6,505 nucleotides of DNA from contig BNTV01000184.1 of NCBI GenBank assembly GCA_025996865.1, forward strand, positions 1 through 6,505, written 5' to 3'. Under the pieces are notes generated by a model. It had not been told where the DNA came from and ran no database searches. It was given only the letters and a program-made list of their open reading frames with translations. A program made the position numbers and the translations under genes. The stretch comes from Bacteroidia bacterium (GTDB taxonomy: Bacteria; Bacteroidota; Bacteroidia; Bacteroidales; Azobacteroidaceae). The stretch's first letter is position 1. Each line of letters starts with the position of its first letter. Of this stretch, positions 1-6,272 are shown piece by piece.

Positions 1-141
1 CTTAAGCTACCGACAGGCGCCATTTGTCCGGAAAAAATCCGTAGTGCCAAAATCGGAAAATCTCAAAAATAACACGACTGAATCTGTGAGGATTATGAGT
101 GGGTAATTGCAATGTGGGTTAAAATTGTTTGGACAGCTATG
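1..141 (+). mobile_element. 3' end of an IS4-like insertion sequence (left copy, partial)
   Basis: The right boundary is set by a terminal inverted repeat at 119-141 that matches, as a perfect reverse complement, the start of the IS at 6180-6202. The body of this copy therefore lies to the left of position 141 and only its last part is in the window. The transposase C-terminus should be here, but two plus-strand frames are open: frame 1 stops with TAA at 70-72 and frame 2 stops with TAA at 104-106. I could not decide between them from sequence alone. The inferred orientation is the same as the right copy, with the transposase reading rightward. Target duplications cannot be tested because the outer flank is outside the window. 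Confidence 0.75.
119..141 (+). repeat. IS terminal inverted repeat, right end of left copy
   Basis: The 23 bases here are the exact reverse complement of 6180-6202; the core reads AAAATTGTTTGGACAGCTAT (121-140). The match fails at 118/6203 and at 142/6179, which marks the limits. The outermost base pair (141/6180) could be chance, so the true repeat may be 22 bp. Confidence 0.85.
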
Positions 142-276
142 CCGAGCGATGGGGTTTCCTGCCCTGCTACGCCAAACATCATAATGCCGAAAATCATTTT
201 GTTTGGGCTTTTTACCCAATCTTTGGGTGGGGTCTCAACTATTTTTTGTCACTTTGCACCCAAAATAAAATTCATT
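142..276 (+). promoter_or_regulatory. Leader of the lipoprotein gene with alternating hairpin-forming repeats
   Basis: This 135-bp stretch lies between the IS end and the lipoprotein start codon. It holds five short arms of complementary sequence: CCAAAC (172-177), GTTTGGGC (201-208), ACCCAA (214-219), TTTGGGTG (222-229) and CACCCAAA (257-264). Each arm can pair with its neighbour: 172-177 with 201-206, 203-207 with 215-219, 214-219 with 223-228 over a 3-nt loop, and 222-229 with 257-264 as eight perfect pairs. The pairings are mutually exclusive, like an attenuator. No clean TAnnTTTG box is visible; TATTTTTTG at 239/240-249 has one extra base and is only a weak candidate. Whether the arms act as RNA structures or as DNA operators is unknown. 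Confidence 0.4.
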
Positions 277-2895
277 ATGAAAACAAAGAAATTATCAATT
301 AGGATTGAAAAGACGGCGAAGGCTGTCTTCGCGCTGTGCGCAGGGACTATTTTAGTGTTAAGTTTCGGCTGTGAGTCCGATGAGCAACCGGTGGAAAACA
401 AAAACAACACGCCGACATACAGCATCGGCGGAACGGTTACAACATCCGATGGCGGAGGGGCTTCCGGCGCGTCCGTGCAACTTCAAAATGCCACCGATGG
501 CAGCAATCTCGGGCAAACTGCCACCGATGCTGCGGGTGCATATACGTTTTCGGGCATTCCGGCGGGTGCCTACAAAATTGTTGTAATCTTTAATGGTTAT
601 GAAACGGCAACCATTGCCGACTTTCAGTTAACCGGCGATGTGAGCGGCAAAGATGCTGTGCTGCAAAAGTTTACCGTAGCCACCTACTTGATTAGCGGCA
701 CGGTAACCATTTCTGACGGCGGTGCGGCGGCAGGAGCAACCCTGCAACTGCAAACAGCAGCCGACAATGTGCTTGTGGGACAGGCAGTTACGACAGATGC
801 CAACGGTGCTTATACGCTCACCGATGTTCCCGCAGGCACCTACACCATCATTGCTACGCTTGACAGCTACGATGCCGGAGTAGTTACCGATATTACGGTA
901 AATAATGCAAATCTTACTTCGCAAAATATTGCTTTGCAGGCAAGTATAATAAGCGAAAATGCTATAAACATCGTTTATTCAAATAACGATGCTATTATCA
1001 GCAATCTTCCGGCGGATGGCAGCGTTACCGTAACAAAAAGTGGCGCAGACGTTACAATTGCTTCCTCTGCAACGGGAGAGGTCGAGTTCTATATTACCGG
1101 CTCAACATCCAACGGCTCGCTCAAAATTCAGAACAATGCAGTCAATCCCAATACGCTCCGTCTGACGTTGAACAGCGCGGTAATCACCTCTGCATCGAAA
1201 CTTCCGCCCATTCAGATTACGAAAAACGAAGGCATTACCATTGTCGAACTGAAAGGCACTAATATTTTGTCCGACAATGCAAGTAACGAAGAAAACGCCA
1301 CGCTCATCAGCAAAAGCGGCTCGCTCGAATTTGAGGGCTATGGCAAACTTCGCATCAGCGGCACGGCGAAACACGCCATTGCAAGCAGCAAAAAGAGCAT
1401 TACGGTACGTGGCGGCGATATAACCGTTACTTCGGCGGCATCCGATGGCTTCCACGCCGAAGTTGGATTTTTGCAATCGGGCGGCTCGCTGAATATTTCC
1501 GCTTCGGGCGATGGCATTGATGCAGGCACGGGTACGGCGGTCATCAACGGTGGCAATATCAACATTACATCCACCGCCGCGGACGTAAAAGGCATCAAAG
1601 GCGACGCGGGCGTGAGCGTAAACGCAGGCAACATCACGATGCACATTGCAGGCGCACAGTCGAAAGGCATCAGCAGTAAGGCAGATGTGGCAATAACCGG
1701 CGGAAATATCACGCTCGAAACATCAGGCGCAGCCGTACTCGAACCAATCGGCAGCGGCTTCGACCCCTCCTACTGCACCGCCATCAAAGCCGACGGCACC
1801 ATCACCGTCAGTAGCGGCACCATCACCATTAACAGCCTCAAAGCAGCCAACGGCGGCAGAGGATTGTCCGCAGACGGCGATATTACAATCACCGGCGGCG
1901 AAATCAACATCGCGACAGCAGGCGACGGCGCAGTTTACACCAACGAAACAGGCGCAAAAGATTCCTATTCGGCGGCTTGCATCAAAAGCGATGCCAACAT
2001 ATCGCTCTTAGGCGGCACCATCACTTGCCGCAGTTCGGGCACTGCCGGCAAAGGCATTTCGGCTGATGGCACAATGACTATCGGCAAGGCGGGCGCAAGC
2101 GACGATGCACTCACTATCACGGCAAGCACCACCGGCGCGAAGTTTCTCGTTACAGGCTCAACAAGCGGCGGAGGTCGCCCCGGCGGAGGCGGACAGGACA
2201 ATTCCGATTATGCCAACCCCAAAATTATCAAAAGCACGGGCAATATGATTGTCAACAGCGGCACACTTCGCCTGAACGGTACAACCGACGGCGGCGAAGG
2301 TTTGGAGAGCAAAACCACGCTGACCATCAATGGCGGCAACATCGAAATTCGCACCGTGGACGATTGCATCAATGCCGCCACGCACATCCAAATCAACGGC
2401 GGCAACCTCTACTGCAAGGCAACCGGCAACGATGCCATCGACAGCAACGGCACCATCACGATTACCGGCGGCTCAATCATTGCGCAAGGCGCAGAAGAAG
2501 GTCTCGACTGCGACAACAACACCTTCATCATCAACGGCGGAACAATTATCGGCGTTGGCTCGCAATCAATGGGCGGCGGTCCATCGTCCACCTCAACGCA
2601 AGGCTTCGTCAAGGTTACAGCGGCAGCATCCACGCAACTCGGCATTAAAAATGCAGCAGGCGAATGGATTTTGCTCTATCAAGTCCCAACAGCCTCAAGC
2701 GGTGGTATGGGTGGTCCTGGCGGTATGGGCGGCGGCAACTCGCTCATAATGCTCCTTTCATCGCCCCAATTCGCGAAAGGCACGTCCTACGCATTTTATA
2801 GCGGCGGCACAATCACCGGTGGCACCACCGTGAACGGCTACAACCTTGGCGGTACCTATTCCGGCGGCACAAGTCAATCATTTACAGTGAAATAA
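277..2895 (+). CDS. Surface lipoprotein with two CarboxypepD_reg-like domains and a Cthe_2159-type beta-helix carbohydrate-binding domain
   Basis: This is an 872-residue exported lipoprotein. I chose ATG 277 because it places a basic N-terminus and a hydrophobic segment (about 16-30) before Cys32 in LSFGC; the frame is open upstream to 112, but that part lies in IS sequence. The acidic CESDEQ after lipidation fits the Bacteroidota surface-export signal. Residues about 47-131 and 137-221 are two similar beta-sandwich repeats, each with an SDGG turn, a GAYT strand and a PAG(A/T)Y motif, as in carboxypeptidase regulatory-like domains. Residues about 228-870 form a long right-handed beta-helix with recurring I(T/N)GG(N/E/T)I rungs and the closing YSGG...YSGGT pattern. 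This resembles the Cthe_2159 family (PF14262), whose founder binds acidic pectin-type polysaccharide with calcium. Gly-rich loops lie at 631-639 and 809-820. No catalytic residues are recognisable, so a binding or adhesion role is inferred and the ligand is unknown. The gene heads an operon with a LytS-type kinase 7 bp downstream. Confidence 0.85.
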   Translation: MKTKKLSIRIEKTAKAVFALCAGTILVLSFGCESDEQPVENKNNTPTYSIGGTVTTSDGGGASGASVQLQNATDGSNLGQTATDAAGAYTFSGIPAGAYKIVVIFNGYETATIADFQLTGDVSGKDAVLQKFTVATYLISGTVTISDGGAAAGATLQLQTAADNVLVGQAVTTDANGAYTLTDVPAGTYTIIATLDSYDAGVVTDITVNNANLTSQNIALQASIISENAINIVYSNNDAIISNLPADGSVTVTKSGADVTIASSATGEVEFYITGSTSNGSLKIQNNAVNPNTLRLTLNSAVITSASKLPPIQITKNEGITIVELKGTNILSDNASNEENATLISKSGSLEFEGYGKLRISGTAKHAIASSKKSITVRGGDITVTSAASDGFHAEVGFLQSGGSLNISASGDGIDAGTGTAVINGGNINITSTAADVKGIKGDAGVSVNAGNITMHIAGAQSKGISSKADVAITGGNITLETSGAAVLEPIGSGFDPSYCTAIKADGTITVSSGTITINSLKAANGGRGLSADGDITITGGEINIATAGDGAVYTNETGAKDSYSAACIKSDANISLLGGTITCRSSGTAGKGISADGTMTIGKAGASDDALTITASTTGAKFLVTGSTSGGGRPGGGGQDNSDYANPKIIKSTGNMIVNSGTLRLNGTTDGGEGLESKTTLTINGGNIEIRTVDDCINAATHIQINGGNLYCKATGNDAIDSNGTITITGGSIIAQGAEEGLDCDNNTFIINGGTIIGVGSQSMGGGPSSTSTQGFVKVTAAASTQLGIKNAAGEWILLYQVPTASSGGMGGPGGMGGGNSLIMLLSSPQFAKGTSYAFYSGGTITGGTTVNGYNLGGTYSGGTSQSFTVK

Positions 2896-2902
2896 AGGCA
2901 TT

Positions 2903-3271
2903 ATGTTACAGATTTCAAAAGAGAAGGCAATTTTGATTTTCGCGCATTCAGTTGGGTGGATTATCTTTATTGCCTCTCCGATTATCAACGATACGAATAT
3001 GATGGCGGCGATTTCGCGGCATCCGGGGTTTTTTATTGTGAGTAATCTGTTTTTGCTCGCCTATTTCTATCTGAATCTGAATGTGTTTGTCCCCCACTTT
3101 TTGTCGAAGAAGAAAATCCTCGCCTTCATCGGAATCTCGCTCGGCGGTCTGCTGCTTTATTTCGTGATTATGCGGCTTGTGCCCCAACATTTCTTCGCAG
3201 AGATGCCGCATCACCGACCGGATATGCCACCTCACCACCGCCCGGAGCCGTTTTCGAGGGGTGATATGATG
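2903..3271 (+). pseudogene. Truncated LytS-type sensor histidine kinase (N-terminal membrane part only)
   Basis: The ATG is 7 bp after the lipoprotein stop, so the two genes are almost certainly cotranscribed. About 122 residues appear genuine. Three hydrophobic spans are visible, at about 10-28 (AHSVGW start typical of this family), 43-66 and 72-93. A His/Pro-rich loop at 101-116 follows, with PHHRPD and PHHRPE repeated. Family members then continue through a further membrane span into the His_kinase (PF06580) and ATPase domains, about 350 residues in total; none of that is present. From about codon 121 the frame reads antisense through the second kinase and stops at 3368-3370, giving a 155-residue product with a foreign tail of about 31-34 residues. 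It cannot phosphorylate. Its usual partner, a LytTR-type regulator gene, is also absent. The family assignment rests on the N-terminal membrane pattern and context only. Confidence 0.65.
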
Positions 3272-3278
3272 CAGCTTG
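3260..3278. other. Breakpoint joining two convergent kinase genes tail to tail
   Basis: On the plus strand the LytS-type protein is recognisable up to RGDMM (codons ending at 3271). On the minus strand the other kinase is recognisable down to IDKVIKLH (codons ending near 3269). The two genuine parts abut or overlap by a few bases around ATGATG at 3266-3271, which could be a microhomology. Beyond the point each frame reads only the antisense of the other gene. The simplest reading is one deletion that removed both C-termini and whatever lay between them. An assembly chimera cannot be excluded from the sequence. Confidence 0.65.
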
Positions 3279-4206
3279 ATTACTTTGTCGATCAAGACGT
3301 TCAGGTTGAAATCCCGTTTCTCCGGTTTGGGTACAGCGGTAAATTTTCGGTACGAATCGACGAACGATAACAAGCCGGAAGCGGTGGTGTGGATGGTGTC
3401 GAACGCTTCGAGGGTGTTTTGTTTCAAATCTTCCGGATTGATATGGCCGTCGCGGTGCAGGAAATGCATGGTTTCGCTCAAAGAAGTGATGGGCGCAATG
3501 GAATTCATAATTTCGTGGGTCATCACGCGGATGAGGCGAATCCATGATTCCATTTCTTTCATTTCTAATTCATTACCGATATTATTCAAAGTAATAATCC
3601 GCATCATTCCCCGTTTGAGCCGGATTTGGGAAACATGCAGGCTGATGGACAATTCTTCCCTTTCGGTCGGCAACGAAAGTTGAATACTGTCGCCCGCCTG
3701 CAAATCAAGAAACAGCCGCGGATAAGTCTCATTGATGGTATGTAACTGGTTGACATGTGAAAAAACCGGAAGACCGAACATGTCCAAAGCCGATTGATTG
3801 ACCCGTTGAACAATGCCTCGGTCATTGATGATGACGATACCTGTCGAAACGCTTTCGATAATCAGGCTCAGAAAATGCTCATTCTCAATCACTGCTTTCC
3901 GGGCATTCGCCAGAATATCCTTGATGCGGTTCATCAACTGATTCATTTCCTTTTCCCGTGGCGACAATTTCGTTTCCGAAAAATGAAAAGAATAATCTCC
4001 GTTTTCCAATGCATTAAGCAGAAACAGAATATTTTGATTGTATCGTTTATAGCATTTTCCCAAGGCCGAAAAACAAGAAAGTATGATTACCACACCGATT
4101 ATCGCATAGACATAGTCTTTTGTGAGGATAAAAAAGTGGTTCCGGCAACTGCGAAAACCAACAGCGCCGTATAAATATTCAGTTTGTATTGAATCGATTT
4201 AAACAT
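3266..4206 (-). pseudogene. NtrB-like sensor histidine kinase, frameshifted at the 5' end and lacking its ATPase domain
   Basis: Start ATG 4206-4204 lies 12 bp after the response-regulator stop, with an AAGGGG Shine-Dalgarno-like run 8 nt upstream. Translation gives MFKSIQYKLNIYTALLVFAV, part of a first membrane span, and then leaves frame at six T (plus-strand 4130-4135). One extra T would restore ..TTFFILTKDYVYAIIG into the second span and the open frame that begins at 4093. That frame shows the second span, a linker with SPREKEM, a PAS-like segment (NEHFLSLIIESVSTGIVIIN; about 4.0-3.7 kb) and the H-box MTHEIMNSIAPI, with the phosphoacceptor His codon at 3515-3517. The N, G1, F and G2 boxes of the HATPase domain are missing, because real homology ends after NLNVLIDKVIKLH. 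The open frame runs on to 2948 only as antisense of the LytS-type gene. It was presumably the partner of the adjacent NtrC-type regulator and can no longer autophosphorylate. Confidence 0.75.
4130..4135 (-). other. Homopolymer frameshift in the kinase gene
   Basis: Six A on the plus strand (T on the coding strand) sit between ACC-AC and ATC-CTC. With seven T the frame from ATG 4206 joins cleanly to the downstream kinase frame and gives two plausible membrane spans. With six, it stops at TAA about 13 codons later. The offset (4206 minus 4093 is 113, one short of a multiple of three) agrees with one lost base. It may be a real mutation or a sequencing error in a homopolymer. Confidence 0.75.
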
Positions 4207-4218
4207 TTCAGTTACCCC

Positions 4219-5586
4219 TTAACTGATATCATATTTTTTCATTTTGCTATACAGCGTTGGCCGCGTGATTCCCAATTGTGTCGCCACAGCCGACAGATTG
4301 TCCTTGTTTCGCTTCAATGAATTAAGTATCAGTATTTTCTCCGCTTCATCTAAAGTCAGATGGTCAAACCCGGTATCGGACGATGTGGATTTGTTCAGGT
4401 AAAAATCGTTGACTTGCAAGACCGCCGAATCCGACAGGATAACGGCTTTTTCCAAAGTATGTTGCAATTCGCGGATGTTTCCCGGCCAACGGTATTCTTT
4501 CAATTTTTCGAGGGCTTCGGCCGAAAGTTGAATATTTTCTTTGTTGTATTTTCGGGCGTATTTTTTCAGGAAAAAGTCCGCCAGCAACGGAATATCTTCC
4601 AATCGTTCGCGCAAAGGCGGAATCTCCACCTGAATGGTGTTGATGCGGTACAACAAATCTTCCCGAAATTCGCCTTTCCGCACCGATTCCTGTAAATGAC
4701 GATTGGTCGCGCTAATCAGGCGAATATCGACCGGAATGGGTTTGTTGTCGCCCACCCGGATGATTTGTCGCGACTGCAAGACATTCAACAATTTAGCTTG
4801 CAAAGGATAAGATAAATTTCCGATTTCATCAAGGAACAAAGTGCCGCGGTTGGCCGCTTCAAATTTACCAATCCGGTCGGCTTTGGCATCCGTGAAAGAG
4901 CCTTTGACATGCCCGAACAGCTCGCTCTCAAACAGCGATTCCGTAACGGCGCCCATATCAACCGTAATCAGGACTTCTTTGTTGCGGGTCGAAAGCCGTT
5001 GAATTTCGCGGGCAATCACTTCTTTTCCCGTGCCGTTCTCGCCGGTAATCAGGATGTTGGCATCCGTTTGGGCGACCTTTTGAATCAGTCGATGCAATTC
5101 TTGCATGGACTCGGAAACGCCCCAGCAAATTTCACGTTCCTTGTTCAATTCTAAGTTGATAACATTCTGTCGCTCGCGCAATTGCTTGACTTCTTTGCGC
5201 GATTCCCGCAACGAAAGCGCCGATTGCAAGGTAGCAATCAGTTTGGCATTGTCCCAAGGTTTGACCACGAAATCGGATGCCCCTTGTTTCAAGGCCTTCA
5301 CAGCCAAATCAATATCGGCATAAGCCGTGAACAAGACAACCGGAAGGTCGGCGTCTATTTTTTTTATTTCCGAAAGCCAGTACAAACCTTCATTTCCCGT
5401 ATTAATTCCGGCGGAAAAATTCATATCCAACAGCACAATATCGGGTGCAATTTCCCTTACATGCGAATGAAGTTGATTGGGAGAAGTCAACAACGCCACT
5501 TTCCCGAAATAATTTTCGAGAAGGATTCGCAATGCCGTCAACACATTTTTGTTGTCATCGACAATCAGGATACTGCCTTTCTTCAT
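4219..5586 (-). CDS. NtrC-family sigma54-dependent response regulator
   Basis: The product is a 455-residue, apparently complete transcription activator. The receiver domain (1-125) has the acidic pair D10/D11, phosphoacceptor D54 in VLLDMNF, T87 and K109 in VVKPW. A charged, probably coiled-coil linker (about 127-152) leads into the AAA+ domain (about 155-385). Its motifs are Walker A GENGTGKE (182-189), the sigma54-contact loop reading GSFTDA (229-234) in place of GAFTGA, Walker B TLFLDEIG (249-256), arginine-finger region RED..YR (308-314) and sensor II WPGNIREL (367-374). The C-terminal Fis-type helix-turn-helix is at 431-450 (LSAVATQLGITRPTLYSKMK). It should use phosphorylation-driven ATP hydrolysis to open sigma54 promoters. 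It sits 6 bp after the peroxidase gene and 12 bp before the broken kinase, so all three form one operon. With the kinase lost it is an orphan unless another kinase or acetyl phosphate feeds it. The target genes are unknown. Confidence 0.93.
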   Translation of the reverse strand: MKKGSILIVDDNKNVLTALRILLENYFGKVALLTSPNQLHSHVREIAPDIVLLDMNFSAGINTGNEGLYWLSEIKKIDADLPVVLFTAYADIDLAVKALKQGASDFVVKPWDNAKLIATLQSALSLRESRKEVKQLRERQNVINLELNKEREICWGVSESMQELHRLIQKVAQTDANILITGENGTGKEVIAREIQRLSTRNKEVLITVDMGAVTESLFESELFGHVKGSFTDAKADRIGKFEAANRGTLFLDEIGNLSYPLQAKLLNVLQSRQIIRVGDNKPIPVDIRLISATNRHLQESVRKGEFREDLLYRINTIQVEIPPLRERLEDIPLLADFFLKKYARKYNKENIQLSAEALEKLKEYRWPGNIRELQHTLEKAVILSDSAVLQVNDFYLNKSTSSDTGFDHLTLDEAEKILILNSLKRNKDNLSAVATQLGITRPTLYSKMKKYDIS

Positions 5587-5592
5587 CAGTTA

Positions 5593-6141
5593 TCAACCCT
5601 TAATCCAAGAGATTATTGCTTCCGAAACGGGAGATTCTTTGGGTTCGATTGATTTTACCCAATGACCTTCTTCGTCAATCAGAAATTTTTGGAAGTTCCA
5701 GGTCACTTCGGCGTCGCCCACGCCATTTCCGGCTTTCGTGGTAAGCCATTTGTAAAGCGGTGCAATGTCGTCGCCTTTGACGGAAATTTTTTCCATCATC
5801 GGAAAAGTAACGCTGTATTTGGAGGTGCAAAATTCTTTGATTTCCACATTGGTTCCCGGTTCCTGTTGGCCGAAATTATTGGCAGGGAAACCGATAATTA
5901 CAAAATTTTTGTCTTTGTACTGGTCATAAAGTTGTTGCAAAAACTCATATTGCGGTGTCAGTCCGCATTTGGACGCCACATTGACAATCAACACTTTCTT
6001 CCCTTTTAGAGAAGCTAAAGAGAAATTTTCTCCATCAATGGTTTTTACTGTAAAATCATAAATGGTTTGTTTTTTAGCAGTCTGGGCATTAGCAAGACCA
6101 AAGCAGAGCAAGAGGGATAAGCAAAAAATAATTCGTTTCAT
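5593..6141 (-). CDS. Secreted glutathione-peroxidase-family thiol peroxidase (Cys type)
   Basis: This 182-residue protein has a clear Sec signal peptide (MKRIIFCLSLLLCFGLANA, cleavage before QTAKK), so it should act in the periplasm. The family motifs are all present: NVASKCGLTPQY with peroxidatic Cys59, FPANNFGQQEP with Gln93, and WNFQKFLI with Trp148 and Asn149, completing the Cys-Gln-Trp-Asn tetrad. Cys105 in EFCTSKYSVTFPMM is 46 residues after Cys59, the same spacing and context as the resolving Cys82 of yeast Gpx3. This points to a two-Cys, thioredoxin-type reductant rather than glutathione. It reduces hydrogen peroxide or organic and lipid peroxides. The length is normal for the family plus a signal. 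It is the first gene of the operon with the NtrC-type regulator. Its -7 promoter box directly abuts the IS end, so its expression is probably altered. Gene names in this family vary (gpx, btuE, bsaA), so none is assigned. Confidence 0.93.
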   Translation of the reverse strand: MKRIIFCLSLLLCFGLANAQTAKKQTIYDFTVKTIDGENFSLASLKGKKVLIVNVASKCGLTPQYEFLQQLYDQYKDKNFVIIGFPANNFGQQEPGTNVEIKEFCTSKYSVTFPMMEKISVKGDDIAPLYKWLTTKAGNGVGDAEVTWNFQKFLIDEEGHWVKSIEPKESPVSEAIISWIKG

Positions 6142-6179
6142 AAGTTGGAAAAATTAAAATTAATAATTCTACAAAAGTA
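6142..6179 (-). promoter_or_regulatory. Remaining upstream region of the peroxidase operon
   Basis: Only 38 bp of native, AT-rich sequence remain between the peroxidase ATG (6141) and the IS. They hold the -7 box and an untranslated leader of roughly 20-25 nt with no Shine-Dalgarno run, which is normal for this phylum. Any operator or sigma54-type site further upstream has been displaced. Confidence 0.5.
6172..6179 (-). promoter_or_regulatory. -7 box of the peroxidase operon promoter, cut off from its -33 region by the IS
   Basis: The minus strand reads TACTTTTG, a perfect fit to the Bacteroidota TAnnTTTG consensus, 30 bp before the peroxidase ATG. The IS begins at the next base (6180). The only TTTG nearby lies inside the IS repeat (minus-strand bases within 6190-6193), with about 10 bp spacing instead of the usual 19-21, so a good -33 element is missing. 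Whether the promoter still works is unknown. Confidence 0.6.
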
Positions 6180-6202
6180 CATAGCTGTCCAAACAATTTT
6201 AA
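6180..6202 (+). repeat. IS terminal inverted repeat, left end of right copy
   Basis: This is the perfect 23-bp reverse complement of 119-141; the core reads ATAGCTGTCCAAACAATTTT (6181-6200). It fixes the boundary between the peroxidase upstream region and the IS. Confidence 0.88.
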
Positions 6203-6203
6203 G

Positions 6204-6272
6204 ATAAAAAGTTCCCTGAAAAATGTTACTTTTGTGGTGTTGAATCACAATAACTATCAAAGAACTTTTTAT
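6204..6272 (+). repeat. Inverted repeat spanning the transposase promoter and start codon
   Basis: Arms 6204-6219 and 6257-6272 match in 14 of 16 positions: eleven perfect pairs (ATAAAAAGTTC with GAACTTTTTAT), two mismatches, then three more pairs. The 37-nt loop (6220-6256) contains the -7 box. The right arm runs into the first two bases of the ATG at 6271. RNA started at the element's own promoter would lack the left arm. RNA entering from outside would carry both arms and could hide the start codon. Confidence 0.6.
6227..6234 (+). promoter_or_regulatory. -7 box of the transposase promoter
   Basis: TACTTTTG fits the TAnnTTTG consensus perfectly and lies 36 bp before the transposase ATG, predicting transcription start near 6240. 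No clear TTTG is seen about 20 bp upstream, so the promoter may be weak, as is common for transposases. Confidence 0.55.

Noticed and set aside
7..219. 70-codon minus-strand frame at the left edge
   Set aside because: It crosses the IS boundary at 141 and shows no recognisable features.
188..236. Rho-independent terminator of the left IS
   Set aside because: The stem TTGGG/CCCAA has only five pairs and no T-run after it, and it lies outside the IS end, so it is treated as part of the leader repeats.
112..276. Upstream extension of the lipoprotein reading frame to position 112
   Set aside because: The first 30 bases lie in the IS end and the extension would bury the signal peptide behind 55 residues; ATG 277 gives a proper lipoprotein signal.
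628..2645. Several open frames on the minus strand and in other plus frames inside the lipoprotein gene
   Set aside because: They are low-complexity mirror readings of the repetitive Gly/Thr/Ile-rich beta-helix codons, with no promoter or known domain.
1540..2850. Recurring ATCAACGGCGGCAAC-like DNA motifs, considered as a repeat array or CRISPR
   Set aside because: They are codons for the ITGG/INGG rungs of the beta-helix, with variable spacing and no conserved spacers; no CRISPR, tRNA or rRNA was seen.
2948..3262. C-terminal continuation of the minus-strand kinase frame
   Set aside because: It is an Arg/His-rich antisense reading of the LytS-type gene with no kinase boxes; the frame is open only by chance.
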